DNA of 31,076 nucleotides. Origin: a virus. A program made the position numbers and the translations under genes. The notes beneath the pieces were generated by a model. The model was not told where the DNA came from, ran no database searches, and saw only the letters and a list, made by a program, of their open reading frames with translations. The DNA lies in the IMG/VR virus record IMGVR_UViG_3300042860_001796, positions 1 through 31,076 of that record. One strand, given 5' to 3'. Of this stretch, positions 1 to 6,737 are shown in pieces (positions within the stretch are counted from its first letter, which is position 1; each line of letters opens with the position of its first letter).

Positions 1-1
1 T

Positions 2-454
2 ATGATTACTCCACCATTAAAATATCTAAATATAAATGTAATTAATCCATGTAATAAGCCTATTAAACTCATAAAAGAAGATGAGACTACAAGATCTGTT
101 ATAGACCACTATAAAAATACTGGACAGTTTGATAAGATTAAACAAGAGTATGGACATATAAGAAATGCTGACTTAAGATGTGTTGACGTATCTGACTTTA
201 TTATAGCCAGAATAGATATGAGTGTTCATATGTGTGGTTCATATGAAGAAATTGTCACAGCTAATAGACAAAAAAAACCAGTATTGGTTTGGTGCGAACA
301 AGGCAAACATAATGCCCCAAATTGGTTATTTTTTATGTTGCCACATGAACATATATTCAGTAGAATGTACGAAATTCTAGATTATTTACATGAAGTTAAT
401 GATTCAATAAATATTGATCTACTAGATAGATGGATATTCTTCACTAAAGAGTGA
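2..454 (+). CDS. Nucleoside 2-deoxyribosyltransferase-like protein (5' end cut off)
   Basis: This resembles the nucleoside 2-deoxyribosyltransferase fold seen in many phages, which moves deoxyribose between bases or hydrolyses deoxynucleotides for salvage. The open frame touches the window edge, and the first residues (ITPPLKYLNINVINP) match the part of the family that follows the first strand and helix. The Met at base 2 is therefore probably internal and roughly 20-30 residues are missing. The core DLRCVDVSDFIIARID corresponds to the strand before the active site, and HMCGSYEEI carries the candidate catalytic Glu. The C-terminal part (residues 95-135) ends in a helix typical of the family. 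It lies upstream of two DUF1501 genes. The family call is fairly good; the substrate cannot be told. Confidence 0.6.
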   Translation: MITPPLKYLNINVINPCNKPIKLIKEDETTRSVIDHYKNTGQFDKIKQEYGHIRNADLRCVDVSDFIIARIDMSVHMCGSYEEIVTANRQKKPVLVWCEQGKHNAPNWLFFMLPHEHIFSRMYEILDYLHEVNDSINIDLLDRWIFFTKE

Positions 455-514
455 CACATTAATAAATTGTGTATATTTATATATGATTCTACTACAAAAA
501 ATAGGAATTTATAT

Positions 515-1804
515 ATGAATAGAAGACATTTTTTATCAATAGGATCATTATGTTTTAGTAGCTATACCCTTGCTTTGCCAGATATATTGAAAGCAGATAC
601 AATCAATGGAAAAAAAAAGAATTTAATCAATATATTTTTGGCTGGAGGACCACCACATCTCGATTTGTGGGATTTAAAACCAGACGCTCCATCAGAAATA
701 AGGGGATTATTTAAGCCAATTTCTACCAATGTAAATGGAATACAAATTTGTGAAGTATTCGATAAACTATCGAAAAGGATTGATAAATGTTCTATCATAA
801 GATCAATAATTAATTCTCATGGAGATCATGCTGCATTTCAATGCATGACAGGATGGAAGCCAGATAATTTAAAAAATATTGGTGGTAGACCATCTATAGG
901 CTCTGTTATATCTAGACTACATGGCTCAAACGATCCATCTATACCAGCATACATTGGTCTAGCAGCACCAACGCAGCACATGCCTTGGAGTGATTCTGGT
1001 ACTGGAGGATTTTTAGGCCAGACTTATAATCCATTTAAGCCAAGTGGGGATAGTATTAAAGATATGACTCTTCATATTGATGCTAAAAGATTGTATGATA
1101 GAAAAAATCTATTATTACAATTAGATCAACTTAAGCAAGATATTGATTTTAATCTAAGATTTAATAGTTATGATAAACATGTTGAAAAGTCATTTGAAAT
1201 ATTGACAGATAATAAGTTATTACAAGCACTAGATATATCTAAGGTAAACAAAGACATATTAGAAAAATATGGAGATGGTAAGCCTTATAAATATCAATAT
1301 GATGGAGCGCCCACAGATAATAGTCAATTATTAATAGCAAAAAGACTGCTTGAAGCAGGGGCTAGAGTTGTATCTTTGAGTTATGGTAGATGGGATAGTC
1401 ATGGTGCTAATTTTGATTTAGTTAAAGATCATGGATCTAAATTAGATCAATGCTTATCGGCTTTAATAGATGACTTACAGACATCAGATATGCTTGATAA
1501 TACATTAGTTATAGTTTGGGGAGAGTTTGGACGAACACCAAAAATTAATAAGGACGCAGGAAGAGATCATTGGCCTCAAGTAAATAGCGCTTTATTATTT
1601 GGTGGCGGATTGAAACATGGACAGGTTATTGGATCAACGAATAAACTTGGTGAATATGCTGTAGATAGACCTGTTGATTTTCAAGAAGTGGTAGCTACAA
1701 TATATAACACTCTTGGTGTAGAAACTTCCTCAACTACTATTATTGATACAACAGGAAGACCACAATACTTAGTAGACCATCCATATATGAAAGAATTGAT
1801 ATGA
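515..1804 (+). CDS. DUF1501 family exported protein, copy 1
   Basis: A 429-residue protein of the DUF1501 family, related to the alkaline phosphatase/sulfatase superfamily and very common in Planctomycetes; its reaction is not established. The ATG at 515 is preferred over an earlier in-frame start because it has AGGA upstream and gives the Tat-like N-terminus MNRRHFLS followed by a hydrophobic stretch. Family landmarks: GGPPHLDLWD (44-53), SHGDHA (101-106), WDSHG (293-297), GEFGRTP (336-342) and GRDHWP (349-354), whose Asp and His residues are candidate metal ligands. The length is normal for the family. Its stop overlaps the start of copy 2 (ATGA). Export by the host Tat system is inferred from the N-terminus. 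Confidence 0.85.
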   Translation: MNRRHFLSIGSLCFSSYTLALPDILKADTINGKKKNLINIFLAGGPPHLDLWDLKPDAPSEIRGLFKPISTNVNGIQICEVFDKLSKRIDKCSIIRSIINSHGDHAAFQCMTGWKPDNLKNIGGRPSIGSVISRLHGSNDPSIPAYIGLAAPTQHMPWSDSGTGGFLGQTYNPFKPSGDSIKDMTLHIDAKRLYDRKNLLLQLDQLKQDIDFNLRFNSYDKHVEKSFEILTDNKLLQALDISKVNKDILEKYGDGKPYKYQYDGAPTDNSQLLIAKRLLEAGARVVSLSYGRWDSHGANFDLVKDHGSKLDQCLSALIDDLQTSDMLDNTLVIVWGEFGRTPKINKDAGRDHWPQVNSALLFGGGLKHGQVIGSTNKLGEYAVDRPVDFQEVVATIYNTLGVETSSTTIIDTTGRPQYLVDHPYMKELI

Positions 1805-3045
1805 ACAGAAGACATTTTTTATCGCATCTCAATGGAACAATTGCACTTACATCAAGTACAGTTTTATTGCAGAATTCTATTTTAGCAAATGCTGAAAAAC
1901 TTAAAAAACAAAACAAAAGTACAATATTATTATGGATGAGCGGTGGTCCTAGTACTATAGATATTTGGGATTTAAAACCAAATAGTCCAAGCGGTGGACC
2001 ATTTAAACCAATATCTACTAATGTCGATGGAATACAAATATGCGAGCATTTACCATTATTATCTAAAAACATGGATAATCTTAGTATTGTTCGCAGTATG
2101 AGTACAAGGGAAGCTGATCATGGCAGAGGTAGATACTATATGCATACTGGATATGTGCCTAATCCTAATGTGGAATATCCAAGTTATGGATCAGTTATAT
2201 CTCATGAATTGTTAAAAAATACTACTAATCAGATAGGAATACCACCTTTTATTAGTATAGGTGGTGCCAGTATTGGTCCGGGGTTTTTAGGTGCTACATA
2301 TTCCCCACTTGTTGTTGATTATAATGGAACAATTAGAAATTTACAATCAAGTGTAGATTATCAAACCGTGCAAAGAAGATTAGAAGTTCTATCAGTAATA
2401 GAGAACAAATTTATTCAAGAAAAACGAGGAGAATTAGCAAGCGATCACGCTAAAATGTTGAATAAAACTGTTGATTTAATGTTTGGTCCACATACTCAAG
2501 TCTTAAACATAAATAAAGAACCACAAAACATTCGTGATAGATATGGCAACACTTCATTTGGTAAAGGTTGTCTCATGGCAAGAAGACTAGTAGAAATTGG
2601 CGTACCATTCATAGAAGTAGATATGGGTGGATGGGATAATCATATGGATATTTTTACAACACTACCAGATAAACTATCTCAAATGGATATTGGAATGAGT
2701 GCATTAATTGAAGATCTAGTAAGTAGGGGATTGTATGACAATACCACCATTATATGGATGGGGGAATTTGGTAGAACTCCAGATATAAATAAAAATGCTG
2801 GTAGAGATCACTGGGCTAGAAGCTGGAGTGCTGTAGTTGGTGGTGGAAAATTAAACAAAGGCATAGTTGTTGGTGAAACTGATGATGATGGAAAAAAGGT
2901 AATAAGTGAAGCTTATTCTTCAGAAGATTTAATGGCAACTATACTAAAAAGTTTGGATATTTCACTTGAAACTACATTTACCTCTAAAAATGGTCGTCCA
3001 ATGAAGATTGCTAATTCTGGACGAGTAATTAAAGAACTATTCTAA
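1801..3045 (+). CDS. DUF1501 family exported protein, copy 2
   Basis: A 414-residue DUF1501 paralogue starting in an ATGA overlap with copy 1, so the two are probably translationally coupled. The N-terminus MNRRHFLSHL plus a hydrophobic stretch ending in LANA looks like a Tat signal peptide with a signal-peptidase site near residue 31. Family motifs are all present: SGGPSTIDIWDLKP (47-60), GGWDNH, GEFGRTP and AGRDHWA. The first eight residues equal those of copy 1, but the rest has diverged clearly, so this is an old tandem pair and not a recent duplication. No DUF1553/DUF1549 cytochrome partner, usual beside DUF1501 in planctomycete genomes, is present. Function unknown; an exported hydrolase is the best guess. 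Confidence 0.85.
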   Translation: MNRRHFLSHLNGTIALTSSTVLLQNSILANAEKLKKQNKSTILLWMSGGPSTIDIWDLKPNSPSGGPFKPISTNVDGIQICEHLPLLSKNMDNLSIVRSMSTREADHGRGRYYMHTGYVPNPNVEYPSYGSVISHELLKNTTNQIGIPPFISIGGASIGPGFLGATYSPLVVDYNGTIRNLQSSVDYQTVQRRLEVLSVIENKFIQEKRGELASDHAKMLNKTVDLMFGPHTQVLNINKEPQNIRDRYGNTSFGKGCLMARRLVEIGVPFIEVDMGGWDNHMDIFTTLPDKLSQMDIGMSALIEDLVSRGLYDNTTIIWMGEFGRTPDINKNAGRDHWARSWSAVVGGGKLNKGIVVGETDDDGKKVISEAYSSEDLMATILKSLDISLETTFTSKNGRPMKIANSGRVIKELF

Positions 3046-3060
3046 ATATAAAGGATGTGG

Positions 3061-3088
3061 TTGACTCTCAAGCCAAATCGTGTAGAAT
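3061..3088 (+). promoter_or_regulatory. Sigma70-like promoter upstream of the dCMP deaminase/ThyX genes
   Basis: TTGACT (3061-3066) and TAGAAT (3083-3088) are separated by 16 bases, in one of the few non-coding gaps (3046-3119). Transcription would start about 25 bases before the ATG at 3120, after GGAGA at 3110-3114. It probably drives the run up to ThyX and the tmRNA. Confidence 0.55.
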
Positions 3089-3119
3089 GACGATATAACA
3101 GAGCTTATGGAGATAAACA

Positions 3120-3419
3120 ATGAAAAAAAGAATTGCTACTAAGCAAAAAACCCACAAACGATCAGACAAAATGGAAGTTATCGATCTAAAATCTACATCC
3201 ATACCACAAAATGAACTAGAAAACTTTGTAGGATATATAAAAAATCTACACAAGATAGATTGTATACGGATATGGGAAAATCATTTTAGAATCAATGTTT
3301 GGATAGAAAAATATTGTGATAATTCAGTTTATCCAAAATATTCTATTACAAAATCATTTTTTGTATTTTATGATGGATGGCATATCGTAGATAAAACAGA
3401 TAATAAAATACTAACATGA
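3120..3419 (+). CDS. Hypothetical protein, first gene of the nucleotide-metabolism operon
   Basis: A 99-residue protein I do not recognise. The N-terminus is strongly basic (MKKRIATKQKTHKR), followed by a mixed alpha/beta stretch with aromatic residues near the end (SFFVFYDGWHIVD). There is no signal peptide or membrane segment. The start has GGAG six bases upstream and a promoter about 30 bases before it. Its stop overlaps the start of the dCMP deaminase gene by ATGA, so the two are co-translated. The basic tail could bind nucleic acid, but nothing else supports this. Confidence 0.7.
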   Translation: MKKRIATKQKTHKRSDKMEVIDLKSTSIPQNELENFVGYIKNLHKIDCIRIWENHFRINVWIEKYCDNSVYPKYSITKSFFVFYDGWHIVDKTDNKILT

Positions 3420-3856
3420 ATAGAACATTAAAATGGGATATTAGATTTCTTGAGCTAGCTAAGTTGATTTCAACTTGGTCTAAAGATCCATCAACGCAAG
3501 TTGGAGCAGTAATTACAGATGGCATCAAAGTAATATCTATTGGATATAATGGTTTACCAATGTCTGTACGTGACGATGTAAACATCCTCAATAATAGAGA
3601 AGAAAAATATAAGTACATTATACATGCAGAAATGAATGCTATACTAGCTGCGAAATGTAATTTACATAATTTTACATTATACACATATCCATTTCTTCCA
3701 TGTACTAATTGTGCATCTATGACGATCCAAGCAGGAATAAAGAGAGTAGTATCTATAGTATGTCAAAATGACAGATGGAAAGAAAGATTAGAGCAATCTA
3801 AAGATATTTTTAATCGTGCAAATATTGATGTAGTTGAACTTGGTGTGTATATATAA
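3416..3856 (+). CDS. dCMP deaminase
   Basis: A zinc-dependent deoxycytidylate deaminase of 146 residues, converting dCMP to dUMP, the substrate of thymidylate synthase. The cytidine deaminase signature is complete: His70-Ala-Glu72 (HAEMNA) supplies one zinc ligand and the catalytic Glu, and PCTNC supplies Cys96 and Cys99. The N-terminal DPSTQVGAVI block is typical of dCMP and related deaminases. Phage enzymes of this family are usually 140-190 residues, so this one is short and may lack an extended allosteric region. It is coupled to the gene before it by ATGA and lies two genes ahead of ThyX, which fits a dTMP pathway. Confidence 0.9.
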   Translation: MNRTLKWDIRFLELAKLISTWSKDPSTQVGAVITDGIKVISIGYNGLPMSVRDDVNILNNREEKYKYIIHAEMNAILAAKCNLHNFTLYTYPFLPCTNCASMTIQAGIKRVVSIVCQNDRWKERLEQSKDIFNRANIDVVELGVYI

Positions 3857-3882
3857 TTGCATATATCACATGGAGTATCAAT

Positions 3883-4188
3883 ATGTTCTACAAAGAAGAG
3901 TTATGTGCAATAATGAATTTTGCATACGACTATCCAATAGACATAGAAGCCGCTTGGGCCGCTTATAATAGATTCAATCGACACATTCAAAGTGCTGACT
4001 TACATACAATTAAATATTTTCTGAAGATAATTTGCTACACAGACAATGAATTACTTTCTTTAAGAAATATTATGGCTGAAAGTGGAAAAGAATTAACGCC
4101 AAGTGAACTATCTCAGTATATTTTTATACTAAGCATATGTTTTTTTGATAGACTACATCAAACAATAGATACTCAAAAACATGAATAA
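3883..4188 (+). CDS. Hypothetical protein between dCMP deaminase and ThyX
   Basis: A 101-residue protein without a recognised family. It appears mostly helical, with AAWAAYNRFNRH near residues 23-34 and a second half predicted as two helices. The ATG has GGAG eight bases upstream (ATGGAGTATCAATATG). It overlaps the ThyX start by 8 bases (4181-4188), the same coupling seen elsewhere in this genome. Lying inside the nucleotide-metabolism operon it may be an accessory protein, but no function can be read from the sequence. Confidence 0.75.
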   Translation: MFYKEELCAIMNFAYDYPIDIEAAWAAYNRFNRHIQSADLHTIKYFLKIICYTDNELLSLRNIMAESGKELTPSELSQYIFILSICFFDRLHQTIDTQKHE

Positions 4189-4804
4189 AGTACAATTGAT
4201 TGGATATTATGGTGGCGATGAAACACACGCATTATCAGCATGGACAAGCACATCAAGAGATTTAACAGAAGATAAAAGAAATAGAATAGACAAGTTGCTT
4301 TATATGCTAGCATCTGAGGGACATCATACGCCATTTGAAAAGTCTTCACTACATTTCTTGATATGTACAGACATAGCAACACACATACATATATTAAAGC
4401 ATCGCATTGGAATTTCTGTTAATGCAGAATCAGCCAGATATAAAGAAATCAAAGAGGATTGTTTTTATATACCTTCTGATTTTCCAGACACTTGGCAACA
4501 AAAACTAGAAACATATACTAAGGCTGGGTTAGATTTGTATCATGAGTGCATCAAGGATTTAGTGGATACTCATGGTTTTAGTAGAAAAAGGGCTAAAGAG
4601 GCAGCAAGATTTTTTAGAACCTATAATACTCAAATTTCAGCAGATGTTATGTTTAACTTCAGAAGTTTTGCTCATTTTCTTGGGCTACGTAACACAGAAA
4701 ATGCTCAATTAGAAGTCAAAAATATTGCAAAAGAAATGCTAGAATTAATAAAAAATATAGATGGTAATCCATTTAAGTATAGTTTAGAAGGTTTCAATCT
4801 ATAG
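4181..4804 (+). CDS. thyX: FAD-dependent thymidylate synthase ThyX
   Basis: Makes dTMP from dUMP using methylene-tetrahydrofolate, FAD and NAD(P)H, and regenerates tetrahydrofolate directly, so no dihydrofolate reductase is needed. The 207-residue protein carries the ThyX signature in the form KHRIGISVNAESARY (73-87), where the canonical first Arg of RHRxxS is Lys. HHTPFEKSSLHF (48-59) is the other conserved block. The length is close to other phage and bacterial ThyX proteins. It overlaps the gene before it by 8 bases and ends four bases before the tmRNA. Together with dCMP deaminase, dUTPase and the reductase it completes a dTTP supply route. Confidence 0.92.
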   Translation: MNKVQLIGYYGGDETHALSAWTSTSRDLTEDKRNRIDKLLYMLASEGHHTPFEKSSLHFLICTDIATHIHILKHRIGISVNAESARYKEIKEDCFYIPSDFPDTWQQKLETYTKAGLDLYHECIKDLVDTHGFSRKRAKEAARFFRTYNTQISADVMFNFRSFAHFLGLRNTENAQLEVKNIAKEMLELIKNIDGNPFKYSLEGFNL

Positions 4805-4807
4805 AAA

Positions 4808-5157
4808 GGGCCGGTAAAGGTATCGATTGGATCGTAGTTATTATGGTTAGCAAGTAGTGGTTGATCGACAGGCCACTTTAAAAGTCGATTAAACGCTTTA
4901 ACTGGCGTAACACAGTTAGCTCTTGCTGCTTGAGAAAGTAGCAACAATCTTAGGAAGCGATGAAGGTAGCGTCCAAAAGATTGTCGTTAAATCCTTCTGC
5001 TGCTAGAATAGCCAACGGGTTCTAGCTAAGATTTGTTGGTACGGAAAGATGAATGTTGATTGTTCTTTAATCTTTCTTAAGAATTTATGAACAACTAAAC
5101 TTGTAGAAGCTATATTAACACTATCACAAGACATGGGTTCGACTCCCATCCGGTCCA
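4808..5157 (+). ncRNA. ssrA: tmRNA (ssrA), phage-encoded
   Basis: A complete one-piece transfer-messenger RNA of about 350 nt. The acceptor stem GGGCCGG (4808-4814) pairs with CCGGTCC (5150-5156), putting a G-U at the third pair, the alanyl-tRNA synthetase identity element; the discriminator is A5157. The T arm is ATGGG-TTCGACT-CCCAT (5133-5149). CCA is not encoded. The tag frame reads GCT (4895) to TGA (4931-4933) and encodes ALTGVTQLALAA; the TAAAC before the resume codon resembles the conserved region of bacterial tmRNA. A clear H-type pseudoknot follows: GCTAGAA (5002-5008) with TTCTAGC (5020-5026), interlocked with CCAAC (5012-5016) and GTTGG (5035-5039). It would free stalled ribosomes and tag peptides for proteolysis, presumably with host SmpB, as no smpB is seen here. 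Confidence 0.93.
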
Positions 5158-5168
5158 CTTAAATAATA

Positions 5169-5417
5169 ATGATCAAAAAATCAATCAAACATTTAAAAGA
5201 AAATAACATGCATTATGGTGAACATTTATTGTTTGCTTGGTCGCATGGTATAATGTGTATTGTGTCTGGTGCATTATTGATCATACATGGCATAATACCA
5301 TCTTTATTTCCTAAGATTGGCTCTAGATTGATAGAAATATTAAACTATAGTTTCACTAATCGTAGGGGGTTTAAAAATGGCACTACTATCAGCAAGAACA
5401 CTGATCGCGTTAACTAA
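5169..5417 (+). CDS. Small membrane protein, DUF6356-like
   Basis: An 82-residue protein with one clear hydrophobic segment (about residues 20-46: LLFAWSHGIMCIVSGALLII and onward). The stretch GEHLLFAWSHGIM followed by IIHGIIPSLFP resembles DUF6356, a small family of proteins in bacteria and phages with no known role. The start could be 5169 or the internal Met at 5208 (MHYGEH), where the family-like part begins; neither has a strong ribosome site. It begins 11 bases after the tmRNA and its 3' end overlaps the endonuclease VII reading frame by 41 bases. The last 25 residues look unlike the family. Confidence 0.6.
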   Translation: MIKKSIKHLKENNMHYGEHLLFAWSHGIMCIVSGALLIIHGIIPSLFPKIGSRLIEILNYSFTNRRGFKNGTTISKNTDRVN

Positions 5418-5859
5418 AATTATTTTCTTTGGAAGAATGTTGTTTTCTGCTATATATCAAGTACTAATGAAAACTAAAAAATGTATATATTGTGGCATAG
5501 AAAAAACTGTTGTTCATTTTCCTAAACATATTATGTATAAGGATAAATTGGACATGAGATGTAATACATGTATTAAAAGTCAAAGAAAAATAAGAAACTA
5601 TCTTCATAAGACGGCGCCACCAAAACCAGAAGTGTGTTCGTGTTGTGGTAAACAGCCAATAAAATGGTGTTTGGACCATGACCATATATCTAACGAATTT
5701 CGTGGTTGGATATGTGAAAAGTGTAACACTGGAATTGGTAAATTAGGAGATGATGTTAATGGTTTAGTAATGGCATTAAATTATCTTTTAAGCTACGAAT
5801 TAGAAAGAAAAAAAATAGACATGTTGACTGAATCAGAGTCTGATGCTATAATAGAGTAG
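5377..5859 (+). CDS. Recombination endonuclease VII-like protein with hydrophobic N-terminal extension
   Basis: A His-Me finger nuclease like phage T4 gp49, which resolves branched DNA before packaging. From residue 31 (MKTKKCIYCG) there is a zinc-ribbon-like part with two CxxC pairs, then the endonuclease VII core: CSCCGK, WCLDHDH with the catalytic Asp-His, and FRGWICEKCNTGIG followed by GDDVNGLVMALNYL. The start at 5377 has an excellent ribosome site (AGGGGG, 5364-5369) and adds 30 mostly hydrophobic residues not usual for the family. The ATG at 5467, which gives a normal 130-residue enzyme, has no visible ribosome site. The nuclease call is firm and the start is not. The gene contains the ssb promoter near its end. 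Confidence 0.85.
   Translation: MALLSARTLIALTKIIFFGRMLFSAIYQVLMKTKKCIYCGIEKTVVHFPKHIMYKDKLDMRCNTCIKSQRKIRNYLHKTAPPKPEVCSCCGKQPIKWCLDHDHISNEFRGWICEKCNTGIGKLGDDVNGLVMALNYLLSYELERKKIDMLTESESDAIIE
5824..5852 (+). promoter_or_regulatory. Strong sigma70-like promoter for ssb
   Basis: TTGACT (5824-5829), a 17-base spacer and a perfect TATAAT (5847-5852), with an extended -10 TG at 5844-5845. It lies inside the last codons of the endonuclease gene and would start RNA near 5859. It is the best promoter match in the window and points to separate transcription of ssb. Confidence 0.65.
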
Positions 5860-5874
5860 ACTTAGAGAAGTCTA
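5857..5874 (+). promoter_or_regulatory. Hairpin at the endonuclease VII stop / 5' end of the ssb mRNA
   Basis: TAGACTT pairs perfectly with AAGTCTA around the loop AGAG (7 bp). It overlaps the endonuclease stop codon and falls at the predicted +1 of the ssb promoter, so it would be a 5' terminal stem-loop of the ssb transcript. T-rich sequence follows (TTTTGATTAATTTTT), so it could also be a weak terminator for the upstream operon. Confidence 0.4.
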
Positions 5875-5902
5875 GGGTTTTGATTAATTTTTAGGAGGTA
5901 TT

Positions 5903-6232
5903 ATGTTAAACAATAGAATTATACTGAAGGGAAATTTGACTAAAGATCCAGAATATAAGACTGTTTCCGATAAGGAACTAGTCACATTTAGAATTGCTGT
6001 TAATGAATCTCTTGGAAATGGTAAAGAGGAAACCGTTTATCTTGATGTAGATGGATGGGGTAGTCATGCAGAGTATTCTAGAAATGTGGAGCTATCTAAG
6101 GGCGATAGAGTAATTATTGATGGTCGCCTAAGACAGCGTGATTGGGAAGACAAAGAAGGAAATAGCAGAACATCATATAGCGTTCTACCAAGTACCTTCT
6201 CTAAAGTTGTAAAGCCAAGTTTATCAAAGTGA
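5903..6232 (+). CDS. ssb: Single-stranded DNA-binding protein
   Basis: A 109-residue SSB of the bacterial OB-fold type that coats single-stranded DNA during replication and recombination. MLNNRIILKGNLTKDPEY is the first strand pair of the family, VTFRIAVNE the second, and GDRVIIDGRLRQRDWEDKEG the later strands. Unlike bacterial SSB it has almost no Gly/Pro-rich linker and no acidic C-terminal tip (it ends in KPSLSK), so it probably does not recruit host partners through that tail. It has the classic ribosome site TAGGAGGT six bases upstream, its own promoter at 5824-5852 and a strong hairpin just past the stop, so it is likely a monocistronic, highly expressed unit. Confidence 0.92.
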   Translation: MLNNRIILKGNLTKDPEYKTVSDKELVTFRIAVNESLGNGKEETVYLDVDGWGSHAEYSRNVELSKGDRVIIDGRLRQRDWEDKEGNSRTSYSVLPSTFSKVVKPSLSK

Positions 6233-6238
6233 GTTCAT

Positions 6239-6275
6239 TGAGGTTCGTTGCCGCCTTCGGGCGGCACGAACTTCA
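6239..6275 (+). terminator. Very stable UUCG hairpin after ssb
   Basis: A 16-bp stem from TGAGGTTCGT and GCCGCC to GGCGGC and ACGAACTTCA, with one bulged T (6248 or 6249) and one G-T pair, closed by the very stable C(UUCG)G tetraloop (6256-6259). It is GC-rich in an AT-rich genome. There is no long T-run, only TTCATTATTAAT, so intrinsic termination may be incomplete. It ends 8 bases before the next ATG (6284), so it could also control that gene's translation or protect the ssb mRNA 3' end. Confidence 0.7.
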
Positions 6276-6283
6276 TTATTAAT

Positions 6284-6487
6284 ATGAGCATTAATAGTAT
6301 AATTTCAAAATTAAACGCTATAGATCAACAAATGTCGGTTCTATCAGAACGACAATATCAACCACAAATTAGTGCTTCTGATCAAAGAGAGATTCTGAAA
6401 AGAAAAAAGAAGCTAGAAAAAGATCAGAAAAAATTACTTAAAAGACTTCAAGCAATAAAAAATGGAAATAATGATAACTATGAATAA
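6284..6487 (+). CDS. Small coiled-coil protein
   Basis: A 67-residue, highly charged helical protein. MSINSIISKLNAIDQQMSVL is followed by a Lys/Glu-rich helix (residues 36-60, KRKKKLEKDQKKLLKRL) with heptad-like Leu spacing, suggesting a short coiled coil. A TTG start at 6248 would extend the frame back through the hairpin and is unlikely; the ATG at 6284 is preferred although no Shine-Dalgarno sequence is visible and the hairpin stem ends 8 bases before it. It overlaps the next gene by 8 bases. No family recognised. Confidence 0.6.
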   Translation: MSINSIISKLNAIDQQMSVLSERQYQPQISASDQREILKRKKKLEKDQKKLLKRLQAIKNGNNDNYE

Positions 6488-6737
6488 GAATCATCGACAA
6501 GCGAAACATGAAAGAAGGCGTAGACTAGCACTAAAGAAAAGAGCAGAAAAAGATACTAATAAACTAGAGAGAGAAATAGAAAAAATCCAAAATAAAAATA
6601 CACATATTGTAAAAGAAAGTTCTGAAAAGGAACATAGAAGAATTGCACTCTCTATGTTGCCTAAAGAAAAGATACAAATTACCAATATTAAAGAATATAG
6701 AAAAACACGAAAAAAGAAATTTAAGGGCGTAAAATGA
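6480..6737 (+). CDS. Small, very basic helical protein
   Basis: An 85-residue protein dominated by Lys, Arg and Glu (HRQAKHERRRRLALKKRAEK at residues 4-23, then a charged helix), with a basic tail KTRKKKFKGVK. It has no Cys, signal peptide or membrane segment. The start is uncertain among Met codons at 6462, 6471 and 6480; 6480 is chosen because it gives the 8-base overlap common in this genome. It overlaps the following gene by ATGA. The charge suggests nucleic-acid or scaffold binding, but no family is recognised. Confidence 0.6.
   Translation: MNKNHRQAKHERRRRLALKKRAEKDTNKLEREIEKIQNKNTHIVKESSEKEHRRIALSMLPKEKIQITNIKEYRKTRKKKFKGVK

Noticed and set aside
467-514. Upstream in-frame extension of the first DUF1501 gene (start at 467)
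   Set aside because: The extension adds 16 residues with no signal-peptide character, has no ribosome site and hides the Tat-like MNRRHFLS start at 515.
5133-5157. A separate tRNA gene ending at 5157
   Set aside because: The T arm and acceptor strand belong to the tmRNA; no anticodon or D arm of a normal tRNA is found near it.
6248-6283. TTG start at 6248 for the small coiled-coil gene
   Set aside because: The first codons would lie inside the UUCG hairpin; the coding-looking part begins at the ATG at 6284.
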